From positions 6,683,001 to 6,747,000 of the forward strand of contig NC_056551.1 in the NCBI RefSeq assembly GCF_910596095.1: DNA of 64,000 nucleotides. Reading direction: 5' to 3'. The notes below the pieces were generated by a model. The model worked only from the letters and a program-made list of their open reading frames with translations, had not been told where the DNA came from and searched no databases. The DNA is from Thunnus maccoyii (taxonomy: Eukaryota > Chordata > Actinopteri > Scombriformes > Scombridae). A program made the translations under genes and the position numbers. Positions 15,026 through 50,780 of the stretch are shown here, in pieces (position 1 is the stretch's first letter; the number at the start of each line of letters is the position of its first letter).

Positions 15026-16432
15026 AAGGCCATGCTGCAGGTGGAAATTTGCGTAAAAAAACACAGGGGCCTTTGCTGTCCCTGGAACAGTTACACAAAA
15101 CACCCAGTGCTCCAAGGAAAATAAATGTTAGGGAGAAAAGCTAAAGTGTAAGTTAATAAATATAATTTTCATGCAGAGTGGTTTAGTAATGCGTCAGTGC
15201 CTTAAACGGATGATAATAATTTTTTATCCAACTGCGTGTTTGCGCTGTTCCTAGAAAGATATTTAAGCATTAAAATATTCAATTTAAAAATAAAAAACAG
15301 AAAGAAAAGTTAGAATTTTAACCCCCCAAAAATCCGACTAAATATTTCCACTTCTCAATGTTTGATTTACAGGATTTACTTGAAGTAATGCTGCGTGTGA
15401 CTGTGTTGTGTGCAGGATTTAAGTGTCCAAAAGATCATATGAGGCTGTAGCACCTCCAAAGACACACACACCAAACCAGTCTGGAAGATTATTAGTGTTG
15501 ACTCTGTTCTTCTGTGTTCATTGAAGCATACCAATATTTATCACGACAGATTTCTTCACAGGATGCTTTGGTGTCATACATGTAGCCTACCGAAAGGCAA
15601 GATAGCTGGTGATATGACAAAATTAGACAATTTAAAAAATAAGATTTGTGAAAGGGTTTTTAAAGAGGTATGTCAACTTGTCAAATCATGTTAAAAACAT
15701 TAAGTTGAAGACTTTCATGGGGGAAAGAAACACTACGAGGAGGAGGAGGAGAGGATTTACATGTGGGAAGAAGTGCAAGCGCGACACCTTGTGGACAGTG
15801 TTTATATCTATCTTGACTCTTGAGACTTGAATTGGTTTGTTTAAGACTTCAGATTTTACTTGGACGTTGATGAAAGAAATATATTTATGATATTAAATAA
15901 ATACAATTTTTGTACCATTTTAAGAGACAAAAATCAAATTAAGTCATCAGACTTTCCACATGGAGATATAAACATCAATCACCTTGTAAACGTGGTTTGA
16001 TAATGCAGTAGCTCAGTCATGTACAGTCAGTGTCACTTATGGGTGCCTATTAATCTAACACTGGCTGGGAGGGCGTTTCTTGATATGTTTCTGCAGCCTA
16101 AATATATAGAATTCACTTATAGATGTAAACATTACTGATGTAAACCAACCTTCAACTACAACAGACAGCAATGTTAGTCCAAGTATTAAAAGATCTCTCA
16201 GTAAGTGCCAAAAGGTTGAGTGACTATTCACACTATTAAAATTTAACTTAAACCTGTTTTTAGCTTTTTAAATCATGTTATGTAATGTGTGTTTACTGCC
16301 TGCATTACATATGTACTTTATTTTATATATGTATTATGTACTCATTTACCCAAATGATAAGGTCCTGATAAAGCTTCAACTCTTCAGGAAATAACTTAAT
16401 TTTATCAAAACATGTATTAGTTGTATTATTAT
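15026..16432. other. Intergenic DNA between gfi1b and tsc1
   Basis: AT-rich, without recognisable genes. The GAGGAGGAGGAGAGG purine stretch near 15740 and the rest show no domain or repeat terminus. Confidence 0.45.
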
Positions 16433-16537
16433 ATGCTATACTATGCTATGCTATGCTATGCTATGCTATGCTATGCTATGCTATGCTATGCTATATGATA
16501 TGATATGATATGATATGATATGATATGATATGATAAC
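16433..16537. repeat. Pentanucleotide satellite, two adjoining motifs
   Basis: About eleven copies of TGCTA switch at about 16494 into about eight copies of TGATA, differing at one position. Both stretches are almost free of interruptions. Confidence 0.95.
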
Positions 16538-16800
16538 TCTAGCTTAGATGGAGTTGATTTTGTCTAAAATGAGGCCAGTATACAGTAAGGGTTGAGGGCC
16601 TCTGAAACTTCACCATGCGTGATCACTCTGCCTTCACCTTTTTATTATTCTGTTATGTTTGTGACTCTATTTGCTGTTGTTATCTGTATTTTAATGATAA
16701 GTGTGGCTGTAAAAGAGCATGTATGCTTAGCCAACTTACCCTGAAATTATTACGGTTAAATAACTGAAATTTACACACAAGAATGGGATACAAAAGAGAA

Positions 16801-17138
16801 GTCAAGTCAAGTCAATTTTATTTGTATAGCTCAAAATCACAAATCAAAAAATTGCCTCAGGGGGAGAAAAGTCCATAACACCTTTAAAATATTCACCATG
16901 ACTGTAAAGTTAAAGCACTGAACATAAGATTGATGGCAACATGGAGATGTGTATCATCTGCATAGGAGTGAAATTTATATTGAGGCATGAGAAAATAGAT
17001 ACAGAAAAGTAGTGGGCCGAGTAAAGCGCCTTGAGAGATACCATGCCTTCGGTAACTTATTATTATTTGGCAAGACAATCTATAACATATTTGTATAAGC
17101 TGTACATAATTTTTACTTTTATACTGTAAATACTGCAT
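16801..17138 (-). pseudogene. LINE reverse-transcriptase fragment
   Basis: A minus-strand frame (16893-17138) reads GISQGALLGPLLFCIYFL and then HSYADDTHLH, the conserved motifs around the catalytic YxDD of non-LTR reverse transcriptases. Only a small part of the palm domain remains. The segment at 16801-16860 (AAGTCAATTTTATTTGTATA and on) is a word common in fish repeats. It is a dead remnant of a LINE whose clade I cannot assign. Confidence 0.8.
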
Positions 17139-18300
17139 ATTAACTTATTGTTCACACTGTAGGCCCACATAAACCAACTGTCTATTTTTTAATTTTTTTT
17201 TATTTCAGAGCAACACCAAAGCAACTTCAATGTAACACATTAAAGTGAACTTTTAATCACCTTTAACTTGCTGTACTGTTAGTCCTGTTTTCTTCACCTG
17301 CTGTTGATCTTGTACGTAAAGCTTTCTGCAGGATTTGAGCCAAAACAAAAATCATTCAGTAACACTGTTAGGCCAGCAGCTTAATCAGAATAATTTTGAT
17401 AGAGAGAGGCACATTTTGCCAATGGCAAAGATGCAAAGTCATTACATGCTGTAGCATTTGTAATGAGTGTATGGAAGCCCATGCGAGGAAAACAGGACAA
17501 ACAAACAAACAAAAAAAGATGAAATGTTAGAAATGGCAAAAATAAAAATCAAGAGTCTGATTTAGCCTCGTAAAAAAAGTATTACTTCAACATTTTGTCT
17601 TACTAAGTGCTGTACGGATTAAGATGCCAACAGGGACCTTTGTTGCATGTCATTCCCCTCTTCTCTCCCCTCATTTTCCCCTAATCTCTCTACTGTAATA
17701 ATCCCCAATAAAATGCCCCGACAAAAAGTCAAAATTTAGATTCAGTATTATATGATTTGTTATCATCTTATCTGCACTGTTCACTTTATAACCATGCTTA
17801 CTCCTCTAACATTTTGCTCTTATCAGTAGTTATGTATTTTGTATATTTTGCACAACTGCTATTTAAATACTGTCGTCAGCGTATCTACTGTTCACTTTAC
17901 AAGCATGTTTAGACTTTTGCTCTTATTAATAGTTTTGTTTTTCATTGTTTTTTCCATTCATAGATATAGACATAGATTTTGTGAATAATAGTTTAGCTTT
18001 TATAATTTCTTGTACTTGTGCACTGCCTGGGAGTTTGACTCAACAACATTTCACTGTATGTACTTGTATGCATATATGACAAATAAAAATGTTTTGATAT
18101 CTTGATTTTTACTTAGAAAGTGACATTTTATGTAGAATATTACTTTTATTTTGACTTTAGTGTTGACTTTTGTTTTGACTTACCATGAGTATTTTTATTT
18201 TTCATCATGTTACTTTTCTTTTCCTGGCAGATATAAACTTCCATACATATTGATCTCTTAAATACCTGGTTAAAAAAAACAAGAATCTGCGCGTGCGCTC
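17139..18300. other. Intergenic DNA before the tsc1 promoter
   Basis: AT-rich with no recognisable gene. Repeated wording such as TTCACTTTA...AAGCATG occurs twice (about 17780 and 17890), pointing to a small internal duplication. Confidence 0.4.
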
Positions 18301-18636
18301 TGTACATGTGGGTCACGCGAAACCGCATTACACGCACTCCATCCCTCCACCAATCATCAGCTGGGACAAACACTCTTCAGCTTCCCAGCAGAAAGCCACG
18401 ACTTGTGCGGACTACGGATGAAAACGCGACCTCTAAATCAATAGACAATTCCACAAACTTTATTTTAGATGTTGTGCAGAGTGAATGAGTCGTAAAAGCT
18501 GCGGTTGCGACTTGCGGGGAGCGCTAACTTGCGGGATTAGTTTGCATGCAGCCTGACAGCGGAGGCTGACTGCGGTGGGATGGGCTGTGAGGTGTTCAAG
18601 ATGGCGGCGCCCTGTGGAGTGCAGCTACTCTAACAG
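18301..18636 (+). promoter_or_regulatory. tsc1: tsc1 promoter region and non-coding exon 1
   Basis: GC content and CpGs rise here against AT-rich surroundings. AAGATGGCGGC at 18598-18608 is a full YY1-type motif, commonly just downstream of the start site in TATA-less promoters. TAACAG|GTAAAC at 18636/18637 is a good donor, so a leader exon probably ends at 18636 and joins the first coding exon near 26.4 kb, matching the untranslated first exons of mammalian TSC1. The leader carries a ten-codon upstream ORF at 18601-18633. The exact start site is unknown. Confidence 0.6.
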
Positions 18637-19189
18637 GTAAACAGGTCCTATTATTGACATCTTCTGTGTTTCTCTTACAGCGAAGCTCAACGCACATGAC
18701 TTGTTTGACTAAACACTCGCTGTATGGCTCGCTCCCCCGCCGATTAAACGCTGCTGACAGGCGGGATGAATCCCCGGGGCGAGTGCGGGTCGCTGCTGCC
18801 AGCTAGCGTTAGCTGTGGCCGCCGGGACCGACCTGTTCCCGCACGGACCCGCAGATGGTTCATTGCATGTTCATGATTTCATCATCATTTTATCTGCGTT
18901 TTCTGTGGGGTTGCAGGCGGTGTCCGGTTTACCAGAGAAAAGGTGCCTACATATTTGTATAATCGGATAAAGTACACCCAACCCTGCCCATTGTTCTCTG
19001 CGAGTTGTTTACGACACACACACACCGCAGCTGTCTCTCTGTGTGCATGTCAGTATAACACAATAACATCACGGCCTGTTTGCATTTGAAGCCTCTTGTT
19101 TGATGCACCTCAGTGCAACATATCCTGCAGCTTTCTGCATCTTTCTTGCTTTTCTCTTTCAGCTGCAGTCACACTTGAATACAGCTTAA

Positions 19190-19829
19190 AGGGTATGTTC
19201 ACAATCTTTCAGTTCTGTCCTAAACCAACAGTCAGGTGAGCACTGACACATGTTTATCTTGCTATAATCATTCCTCCTGTTCATACTGACCATTAGAAGA
19301 TCCCTTCATAATGCTCTTACAGTGTAAGTGATGGGGGACAAAATCCACAGGCCTTCTGTGCCAAAATGTATTTAAAAGTTTATGTGAAGCGAATATGAAG
19401 CTTCAGATGTCCAAGTAAGTCAAATCAAGTAGATATCTTTAAACATTACAGTCTTTTTATTGCCAAAGTCCCCCTTTTTGTTACTATACTCTCACTGCAG
19501 CTCAACAGGGAAACACTGTCCGAGGAACACAAAGAGAGAATTTGATGCTAAAAAGACTGTAAATGTATGTAAATATGACTAACTGAGACTGCTGAAGCCT
19601 CATATATGCTCCAGATCAACTTTTAAATGCATTTTTGCACAAAATGACTGTGTGGACACACTGTGGATTTTGGCCCCCATCACTTACATTGAAAGCACAT
19701 TAGAAGGTGATATTTTAATAACCAGTATTAACAGGAGGAATGATTACAGCAAGGAAAACCTCTTTCACTGTTCATATGGACACCTGACTGTTGTTTTAAG
19801 ACAGGCTTGAAAAAATGTGAACCTATCCT
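19190..19829. mobile_element. Fold-back TTAA MITE, sister of 6648-7152
   Basis: TTAA at 19186-19189 and 19830-19833. Ends read AGGGTATGTTCACAATCTTT and, from the right, AGGATAGGTTCACATTTTTT. Shared words with 6648-7152 include ATAATCATTCCTCCTGTTCA and GTGGATTTTGGCCCCCA. Arms are inverted copies of each other over at least 150 bases. Confidence 0.88.
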
Positions 19830-20849
19830 TTAACTGATTTTTCACCCTATGATCATATCTATTATAATATCCTTTTATCATGAGTTCATTCACCAGTCAT
19901 CACTCAGGCTCTCCTGCCAACATTGAGACAAAATGGGTCACTAGTTTGACAGTCTCTGACCTCCTCGACCTCCTCTGTCACATTGTGCTGGACTCACTGC
20001 CTTCCCTGTCACCATGTCTAATGTCTCTTTGTCACTTTGCCTAATCCATGCAAACTCCAGCATCTTAGAGCCAGGACCATGGCCAGAATATGAATAATAG
20101 AGCCTTTGAAACGTTTCAATTATTTGGAATTGTCATATTCTATTTATTAAGCTATATTTTTTTTGTTGTAAATTTTACTTTCCAAAGATGGCTTCAAAGC
20201 CTTTTCCACACTGGCAGGAATACAATTAGGGGAAATATTGAAAGTAATGTAGTGATTTGAATCCAGTACTGAAACTTAGCCATCAAATCAACACTAGAAT
20301 AGAAAAACTTATCCAGCCCTGACTGTTAATAGTTTTTTTTTAGTATTTTGCTATGACAGGCGTTATTTTTTGACAGGTTATTTGTTTTGTCATGAATCAT
20401 GATCCACAATTTTGTGAATCACTTCTTTCCAAATGATTACTGAAACTCTTGAGACTGCCGCATGATAAATGACAATTTGATTTGCCATTACCGCGTTAGC
20501 CTAATGCGATAAATATCAACTAAGCAACATGACATGATTTTAACTGGTGATAAATATCAGAGGAGACCTTCCTCTGTTTACTGTGATATCATTTTTCTTG
20601 CATATTACCCATACCTGCTCTGCAGCTTCTCATCAGGCGTGCAGCTATTAGATGCGTAGAATTAATCATATTTGAGTTTTTGTGTATATTTGATCAACGG
20701 TTTATGTAATAGCTCTTGTTTGGCTATTGTCTCTGGATACACTTAATTATTTATCTGTATCCTCATTTTATCAAGTTACTTTGAAGCCTAAATATATGTG
20801 TGGACTGATAAGCTAATCTACAGAAAAATAACTGCCAATAATGGTTCTG

Positions 20850-21080
20850 TTATCTATAATCAAATTTATTAATCGTTTATGTCCTTTTATCAAGTAAATG
20901 CCAAATATTTTCTGGTTCCAGCTTCTCAAATGTGAGGATTTGCTGCTTTTCTCTGTTTTATATCATCGTAAACTGAATATCTTTGGACTGTCAAAACAAG
21001 CAACTGCAAGATGTTGCATCGAGGGGAAAAAGTGATGGGCATTATTCCTTTATTTTTGGACATTTAAGAGTAATCAATAA
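20850..21080. repeat. Dispersed repeat, TTCCAGCTTCTCAAATGTGA family (copy 1)
   Basis: The text around TGCCAAATATTTTCTGGTTC, then CAGCTTCTCAAATGTGAGGA, recurs at 31415-31700, 46540-46770 and 52090-52330 with the same order of words. Another end fragment (GTGCTGCAACAAACGATTGT) is at 47262-47315. I recognise it as an abundant fish repeat. Boundaries are approximate. Confidence 0.75.
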
Positions 21081-22849
21081 TGAACATAATGTTTTAGTTA
21101 TTATATCCCTGTTTCCTTGCATCTGTCTGCTAAATGTACAGGGCAGTTGGGTTGATGAAAATCCTTTCTTCAAAATGAACCAAGCAGGCTGTTTTGTCTG
21201 TTTTTATGAAACAGCTTTTTAAAATATTCATGCAGGGAGAAAAGGAGACTGTTGCTAACAGCTTGCGCACAGCCAAATGTAATTTTCAGTGTGTACATGG
21301 AAGTGCTCGGGCTGCATAAAGGTTCTTTGTGTCCTCCTGAGCGTTCCCAAGCTGCCTGAGATCACACCGAGGGTGGTTCGTGTTTATGCCACTGACCTGT
21401 CCCTGCAAGACGTGCGCTTGGACGGTGAAAAAAACAGCCACGTTTGAATCCACTGTCCACACCCTGACTCTCAACCTCATGACTGAGCAGTTAATTAATA
21501 ACAGAGAGACAATTGCACTGTGACTTTTTATGAACAGGAACTTCTACGAGCATTTTATCATCTTGTTCTGATTTGTTATGAATGAGAGAGGCTCGAGGAG
21601 ACTAATACTGTCATGTTTCTTCCCAGAGGGCAATGCTTTTATCTAACATATAAGATAAAATACACTGGATATTGATTCATTTCTTCTTGTCTCACTCTCC
21701 ACTCATCCACATAGCTCCTGTTATCTTGCTTTTGCTAGCATGTGACTATTTTTGAAAGATTCAATATTCTGCAGTAATGGGATAGTTTATAGCCTGTAAA
21801 TGCATAAAAAACAACCAATTTTGGTCATATTAGGATTCTAATTGTCTTTTAGCGCTCTTAGTGATGTGGCTTCAGTGTTGAAATGAGATCTGAAGAGCTG
21901 ATGAGATCTCTGCTGCTGATTCATTACTAAGCTGCTGGCTGCAGACACTCCGGCTATAATGACTTGCCTATCAGGATTATTTATGCCCGTTTTCCAAATG
22001 GAGATTTGTAAGGCTCCTCTGGCCTCTTTAACTTTGAATGACTGACTCAGGGTCCAGCCTAAATGTATTATAGACAACTTAAATAGACCAAAAACCTGAA
22101 ACAGTAAACGGGTTAGGCCACATTGTGTTTTTGTTAAAGCAAAGTTCTGCAAATGTTAAATATAGCTCCTCATCCTGGTGCCTAGGATCAGATTCTCTCT
22201 GGCAGGGTCAAATAAGATGCAGGTCATACATTTGGTTTCCATCACACTGTCTTAATTACTTCTTGGATTACTACTGAACTTCTCTTGCTTCGTGCTACAT
22301 TGTGTAAGCGTGGCAGCCATGGTTTATGTTTGTTTGTGAGGTTGTGTATAGTTCATTTATAATCTCAACTCCTGTGAACTGAGCCCCAGGATTGCTGGAA
22401 GTGAATGAGTAACATTTAGGCTAGTTAAATCTCAGCTAGTCAAGTGTGGATGTGGTAATGATATGTTGCATTGTCAATGGGGAAAATGATCAATGCCTGC
22501 TGAGTTTGTACTTTCCTGAAAAGAGATCATTCATGTTCACATTTTGACACGTCAAAGTAGGAAAAGCACACGTGTAAATAATACAGTTTAATGATGGCTG
22601 AGTTCCATTTAGCTGCTTCAGTTTCAGGCTCCTGGTATTGTGCATGCTGGCTCACTGTCACACTGTCATGGTTTACTGGGTCAGTTGAATAGAACAGAGC
22701 CATCGTTAATGTTATTAGTTACAGCTGCTGTGAAAAAGGCCTATACTCATTAAAAATTAACTTAATTAAGAATGAACTTCCCCATAGCACAACTTTTGAC
22801 AATTGTGACATTTTAAAACATGGCTTGAATTAACATTGTCATTTGACAA

Positions 22850-23773
22850 AATATTCATAAAGTGGCCATAATCAATATTTTTAATAATAATGAATCAAAT
22901 GACAATGTGTAATGAGACAGTGAATAAAACCCGTATAGCAAATTTAAGCTAATTTTTTTTGTTTTATGGCCTACAACTGAACTCTTTTGGTTCACTCTCA
23001 CTACTCTCAAAGTATCGTTTTTGGCCACAAAGCAACTGTTTTCAGAGAACAAGCTCTAAAAACCCACTGTACACTACCTGCTCAGCACCAAATGGCAAAT
23101 AGACACAGTTAGCTGTAGACTAACTGGTGAACATAGTGGAGCATCTAGCAGTAAGAGCCAGATATTTCCCTCAGGAGTTTGTAGAGACCAAAAACAGTTA
23201 AAATGGGAGTGAACATTTGACTTACAGTCATCAGGTGGAAAGAAACACGACCCCAAATGGATGATAATGTTGGATAAACAGCTGGATGTGCTACTTAATA
23301 GTATAGTGAAATATCCCCAACAGACAACTGCATAGTATCCATGAAAACAGGTCATGCAAACTATAGCAAAACAGGGCAATTCAGTTCGAATATGTGGTGG
23401 GTTTATTGAGAATTCAACCCTTCTCTAGAAAAGTATTTACAGTTAACGTTTTGTTTTTTTTCTTCCCCAAGTTATGACCCGTCTTACTCTCCCTCTGATT
23501 GGCTTACCCTGATATTCTTACCCTAACCAATCTCACTCCTCATGCCTAAATCTAACCAACCCAACCAACAAAGGTAACAAGTGCAAGCCAGTCAGAGGAA
23601 GAGTAGGGTGGGTCGTGACTATGGCATTCTGGGAAGAAAAAATATCGCTTACAGTAACTGTCTTTGTTGAAGCTTTAGACAAAAGATGAAGAAATAAAAG
23701 AAAAACTAAATTGGTTGAGTTGACAACTTATTTCCACTGCCCCCAAGTGGCCAAAAAAACAGTTATTGCAGGT
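22850..23773. repeat. Dispersed repeat ending at TTAA (copy 1)
   Basis: Shares long stretches with 39935-40583: CTACCTGCTCAGCACCAAA, TTTGTAGAGACCAAAAACAG and the end CAGTTATTGCAGGT followed by TTAA. The left boundary is unclear. This copy contains the extra fold-back at 23452-23643, absent from the other copy. Confidence 0.75.
23452..23643. mobile_element. Small fold-back MITE inside the 22.8-23.8 kb repeat
   Basis: TTTTTTCTTCCCC...GTTATGACCCGTCTTACTCT is mirrored by AGAGTAGGGTGGGTCGTGAC...GGGAAGAAAAAA. The arms also contain CTCTGATTGGCTTAC and its partner GCAAGCCAGTCAGAG. No coding content. Confidence 0.75.
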
Positions 23774-24165
23774 TTAACTCAGAGTGTAACTAGACAAAAA
23801 AAATTAAAACATGGTAAAATACCAAAATTCTCTATCAGGCAATAAATAATTGTAGTAAATATACAGTATTTTTCATGGACACAAGTCACTGAGTTCATTT
23901 CAGCCAAACACATTCATCTGTCAAGATGTTTTAACAATAAATCCCTAAACACAAGTCTTACTTTTAATGATTTTTTTCAGGTGTCTGTTCAGTTAACAAG
24001 TCAGTCGCTAGCTATCCTTTGCTGCCAGTTTACGCTATGACGACCAACACACAGCTTGCAGTTACTGTGCACTCAGATGCATGCATTCACACCTGGAAGC
24101 TGCCTAGAACAACCTCAGACCCTGTCGGCCACTGAGCAGTTGCACTGTAGCAGATGGGGATTTAA

Positions 24166-25680
24166 AGGATAAGGCTGGCGATTTGCTATATTTTTCTTAT
24201 TGTCAGCAAATTTCACGTGCAGAGCCAAACCATCAATGAACTCATCCTACTTACAAGTATTGTGTGTGTGCATCCAAAGCCTGATATCTTATTCCACTGT
24301 GCCATAGACCTCTGCTGTTGTCCAAAAACGATTAAAAACCTATCAATGAGCCGCACTGCTGCACTGGGTGACATATTCCTCTCGCTGTGAAGACTACGGT
24401 TACAGTAGTTTATTTAGAAACGGCTCCAAACACTAATAACAGCAATCACATTTTCAATCTCCGGAGAGTAGTTCTGTGTACAGCAGACGTCCGCTCCACA
24501 TGTGTGAGAGAGCGGTTCCATTTACAGAGCTTCGCAAGCTTGTTGTGCTACATGTCACAACCTCTTGACTTTGTGCTACATCGTAAATTTCTCAAGGAAC
24601 TTCAGTGGTTTGTCTTTGATTTGTTGACTAGAAAAATATAGAAAACTGCAAGCCCGGGACTGTATTCACAACCATTCTGAGAATATTCTCAGAAAGCTCC
24701 TAACTTAACCTAAAAAATTCTTGCAAGGAGTCCTTGCTTAGGAGTGATTTAGGAAAATTCTCAGAGCATCTCTGAGCAAGGAAGGGACAGAAACTTTTAC
24801 TGTAGTGGGGAGGTTTGGTCGACCCCGTTGCTATGTATGACTTATTCTTTTAGAAGGTGTGATTGATTGATCAAAAAAAAAAAGAAAATTAATAAAAATG
24901 CACTCTTAATGATAATGGTCACATAATGGACAGTGAAATCGATAGCCCTAATTGTAGAATTTAGTGTCTCTTAAGACATGGTGTAATTATAAATACTATT
25001 TTATGTAATGAACATCTCTGTTGAATAAATTGTGAGCCATACTTTAAAAGTAGCCTGTACTCATGCTGATAGTTGTTATATCTATTTTCTTACGTTTATT
25101 TACCATGCTGGTCATTTTAATACTTAATCTATTTGATATTAACAAGGGAAAAATGGCTCAGCTTTCATCAGTTTCTGTGATTGCTGGCCAGTCTATATAA
25201 GTAGTAGTGATGGTTGGCATGTAAATCTTTTTTTTTTTCAGCTTACAGCAAATTCCAAATTTTTCCAGTTGCCAAATATCTCAGTGTTGTGATCACTTTC
25301 ATCTCTGGCATTATAGTGTTATTGCATTGGGTGGAAGATGTGAGTGTATCTCTAATGAGATCGACCACAAACATTATCACTGCATGATCTAATCTGTAGC
25401 ATTTCATGAACTCTCTGTCATTCAGCATTTGGAGAATATTTCTCTTACCTCATTGTCTTTCCGCCATTTTCTCCTCTGACTAAGAAACTCTTCAGCCTCT
25501 TAAAAGTCCTCCCTTTTTTCTTAAGGGCTTTGTGAATAACTTTTATCTTTACCAGGATCTAGCCTTAACTGTAAGGGTAAATTCTTAGAAAACGTCGTAA
25601 TTCTAAGAATTTTATTAGAATTTCGTCACTAGGAGAAACTCTTTGTACCAGGAAGCTTTATGAATACGCACCCTGATCTT
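24166..25680. mobile_element. TTAA MITE interrupted by a Harbinger remnant
   Basis: Starts after TTAA (24162-24165) with AGGATAAGGCTGGCGATTTG. The mirrored end AGAAAAATATAGAAAACTGC AAGCC stops at about 24655, where Harbinger sequence begins. TGATCTT followed by TTAA (25681-25684) past the Harbinger element could be the missing tip. The split is an inference. Confidence 0.6.
24656..25673 (-). mobile_element. PIF/Harbinger DNA transposon remnant
   Basis: Ends are inverted: GGGACTGTATTCACAA on the left and GGGTGCGTATTCATAA read from the right. A minus-strand frame (25243-25428) has text resembling the N-terminal part of HARBI1-like transposases (REFMKCYRLDHAVIMFVVDL and LRYLATGKIW). The DDE catalytic domain is not present, so the element cannot be autonomous. 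A clear 3-bp target duplication is not seen. Confidence 0.7.
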
Positions 25681-25684
25681 TTAA

Positions 25685-26508
25685 GGGCCTTGCTCAAGGG
25701 CACCTCAGTGGTAGTAATAAAGAAGGGGCTAGAGCTGCTCTTTCGCTTTCTTTCGCCTCTCTTGTATAACAAATTAAGACATCACAAAGATGTAATATTG
25801 GCCAAACATGAAAACAGCCTTAGGTCTGTTAGTGATCATAGTTCATCATCAAAATGTCGCCAATAGATACTTCATAAGAATCTACAGTGATGCGTAAAAT
25901 GAGACAAAAACCATGCATAAATACTCAAAACCAAAAATTTAACGGCAGAACAAATATGGAGTTCATCAATGAGGTTAAAAATAAATCGGGCAAAGACTGC
26001 TTATTTGTGAGTCAGGACTGTTATACAATCACAGTAACACTTTATAGTAAAACATTGTCTTTAAATGTGTATTACAACCATAAACTGCAGAGAAATATGG
26101 ACATAGTGTCTATGATATTACATGAAGTCTTTTAGCAGTATGACCTCATGAGGCCTTGTCAAAGATGGCATCCCAAGGCCACCCTGTCGCCCAAAAATAT
26201 AGTTTATTTTTTTCTTTAGAGCCATTAGTGATTCTGAGTAAATGAGATGAAGTTTACTCATTAAAGACATTTCATTTTTTTTTAGTTTTTAAGAAATACA
26301 CAAGCCCTGCTCTTCCAGTTGGTATGGTCACATGACCACTAATCCAAGATCTGTGCTCAGACTAATTCTGGGAAATGTTTATGAATTGGCTTTGGTGCGA
26401 TGTAGAGCTGCCTGGAGACTGTATTGGTGGGTGGCCCCAGGAGTCCTCCAGGCAGGAAGGGACGGACAACGCGAGAGAGACGCTGCCTCCACCTCCACCA
26501 CTGCCACC
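25685..26508. other. End of tsc1 leader intron
   Basis: AGGGCCTTGCTCAAGGGCAC near 25684 is a word common in fish interspersed repeats. The rest is AT-rich until the GC-rich leader just before the start codon at 26509. Confidence 0.4.
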
Positions 26509-49831
<23,323 letters not shown>

Positions 49832-50211
49832 AGACACAGAACTGAGCCGGGACGCAGGGCGAAGGAGGAGAGACTGAAGTTTAACGATGAAGAAGAGCTA
49901 CAAATCAGCAAAAGAGTAACATGTCAGCAACTCTTTGCAATTCAGTGTTATTTGTTCCATTCCTCTGAGTGGACAACAGGATTTCCCCAAAAATGTTTCT
50001 TTCTTTTTTTTTTTTTTGTCTTTTTAAAAAAATACTGATTCATTCCCCTGAAGACTTTAGGTGAAGGTGACAGAGATAGAAAGTCTGTGTGTTACCGGTG
50101 GAGATACTAACCTTATGAATTTGGTTATGAGACGAAGGCGCTTAAAGATACGCTGACAGGATGTGATTAATATTAATAACTTACATGTGACACTGTGAGT
50201 CTGAGGTTTAA

Positions 50212-50780
50212 AGGGTCAGTTCACCAAAATTACAAAAATGCACATTTTCCCATTTGGCTCCAGTTGTATCTAGCCATGCTTAAAGATTTGGTTGTACTGT
50301 TCAGGTTTTGAGATATCTGTCTGCCTCCACCCCAGTACAGTGGAGGTAAATGGGATTTTGTTTGTGGGCTTCACAGACAGTATCGATCAATTACATAAAA
50401 AAAAACTCAGCTCCAGAAACAGTGTTCCAGGTAGTTTTGGACAATCCACAGACTTCACAGTGAACAGTTTTCAGTGGAACTACTGAAATAGTCCCTTTGA
50501 AAAAAAGTTCACTGTGAAGTCAGTGAATTATGTGGAATTATGGAGAAACTGTTTCAGGAAAGAAATGTTGCTGTTAAAATTACTGTTAGAGTTGCTGCCA
50601 TTTTCCAACACCGTGAGACCACAAATAAAGTTCCATTCACCTCCGCTGTGTTGGGTGTGGAGGCAAAAATCTCAGAGACCAATATCTCAAAAACCCAAAC
50701 TATCAGCTCTAGTCGATACCACCAGGTGTAAATGTGAAAATACTTTTTTCTTTCTTTTCTAATTTAGGTGTACTGAATCT
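50212..50780. mobile_element. TTAA MITE within the tsc1 3' UTR
   Basis: TTAA at 50208-50211 and 50781-50784. Ends AGGGTCAGTTCACCAAAATT and, from the right, AGATTCAGTACACCTAAATT. The interior carries TTTTGAGATATCTGTCTGCC on the left, mirrored by an AGAGACCAATATCTCAAAA block on the right, so it is also a fold-back. Confidence 0.88.

Larger units (their letters stand above)
18637..26508 (+). other. tsc1: tsc1 leader intron (inferred)
   Basis: About 7.8 kb between the donor at 18637 and the acceptor upstream of the first coding exon. A CCCCAG at about 26440-26445 is a weak candidate acceptor with a poor pyrimidine tract. CpG-rich sequence persists to about 18860. The rest holds the repeats listed separately. 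No coding exon was recognised inside. Confidence 0.5.

Noticed and set aside
26332..26508. Upstream in-frame extension of hamartin to 26332
   Set aside because: The frame is open upstream, but the conserved N-terminus starts at the Kozak ATG at 26509 and a leader acceptor probably lies in between.
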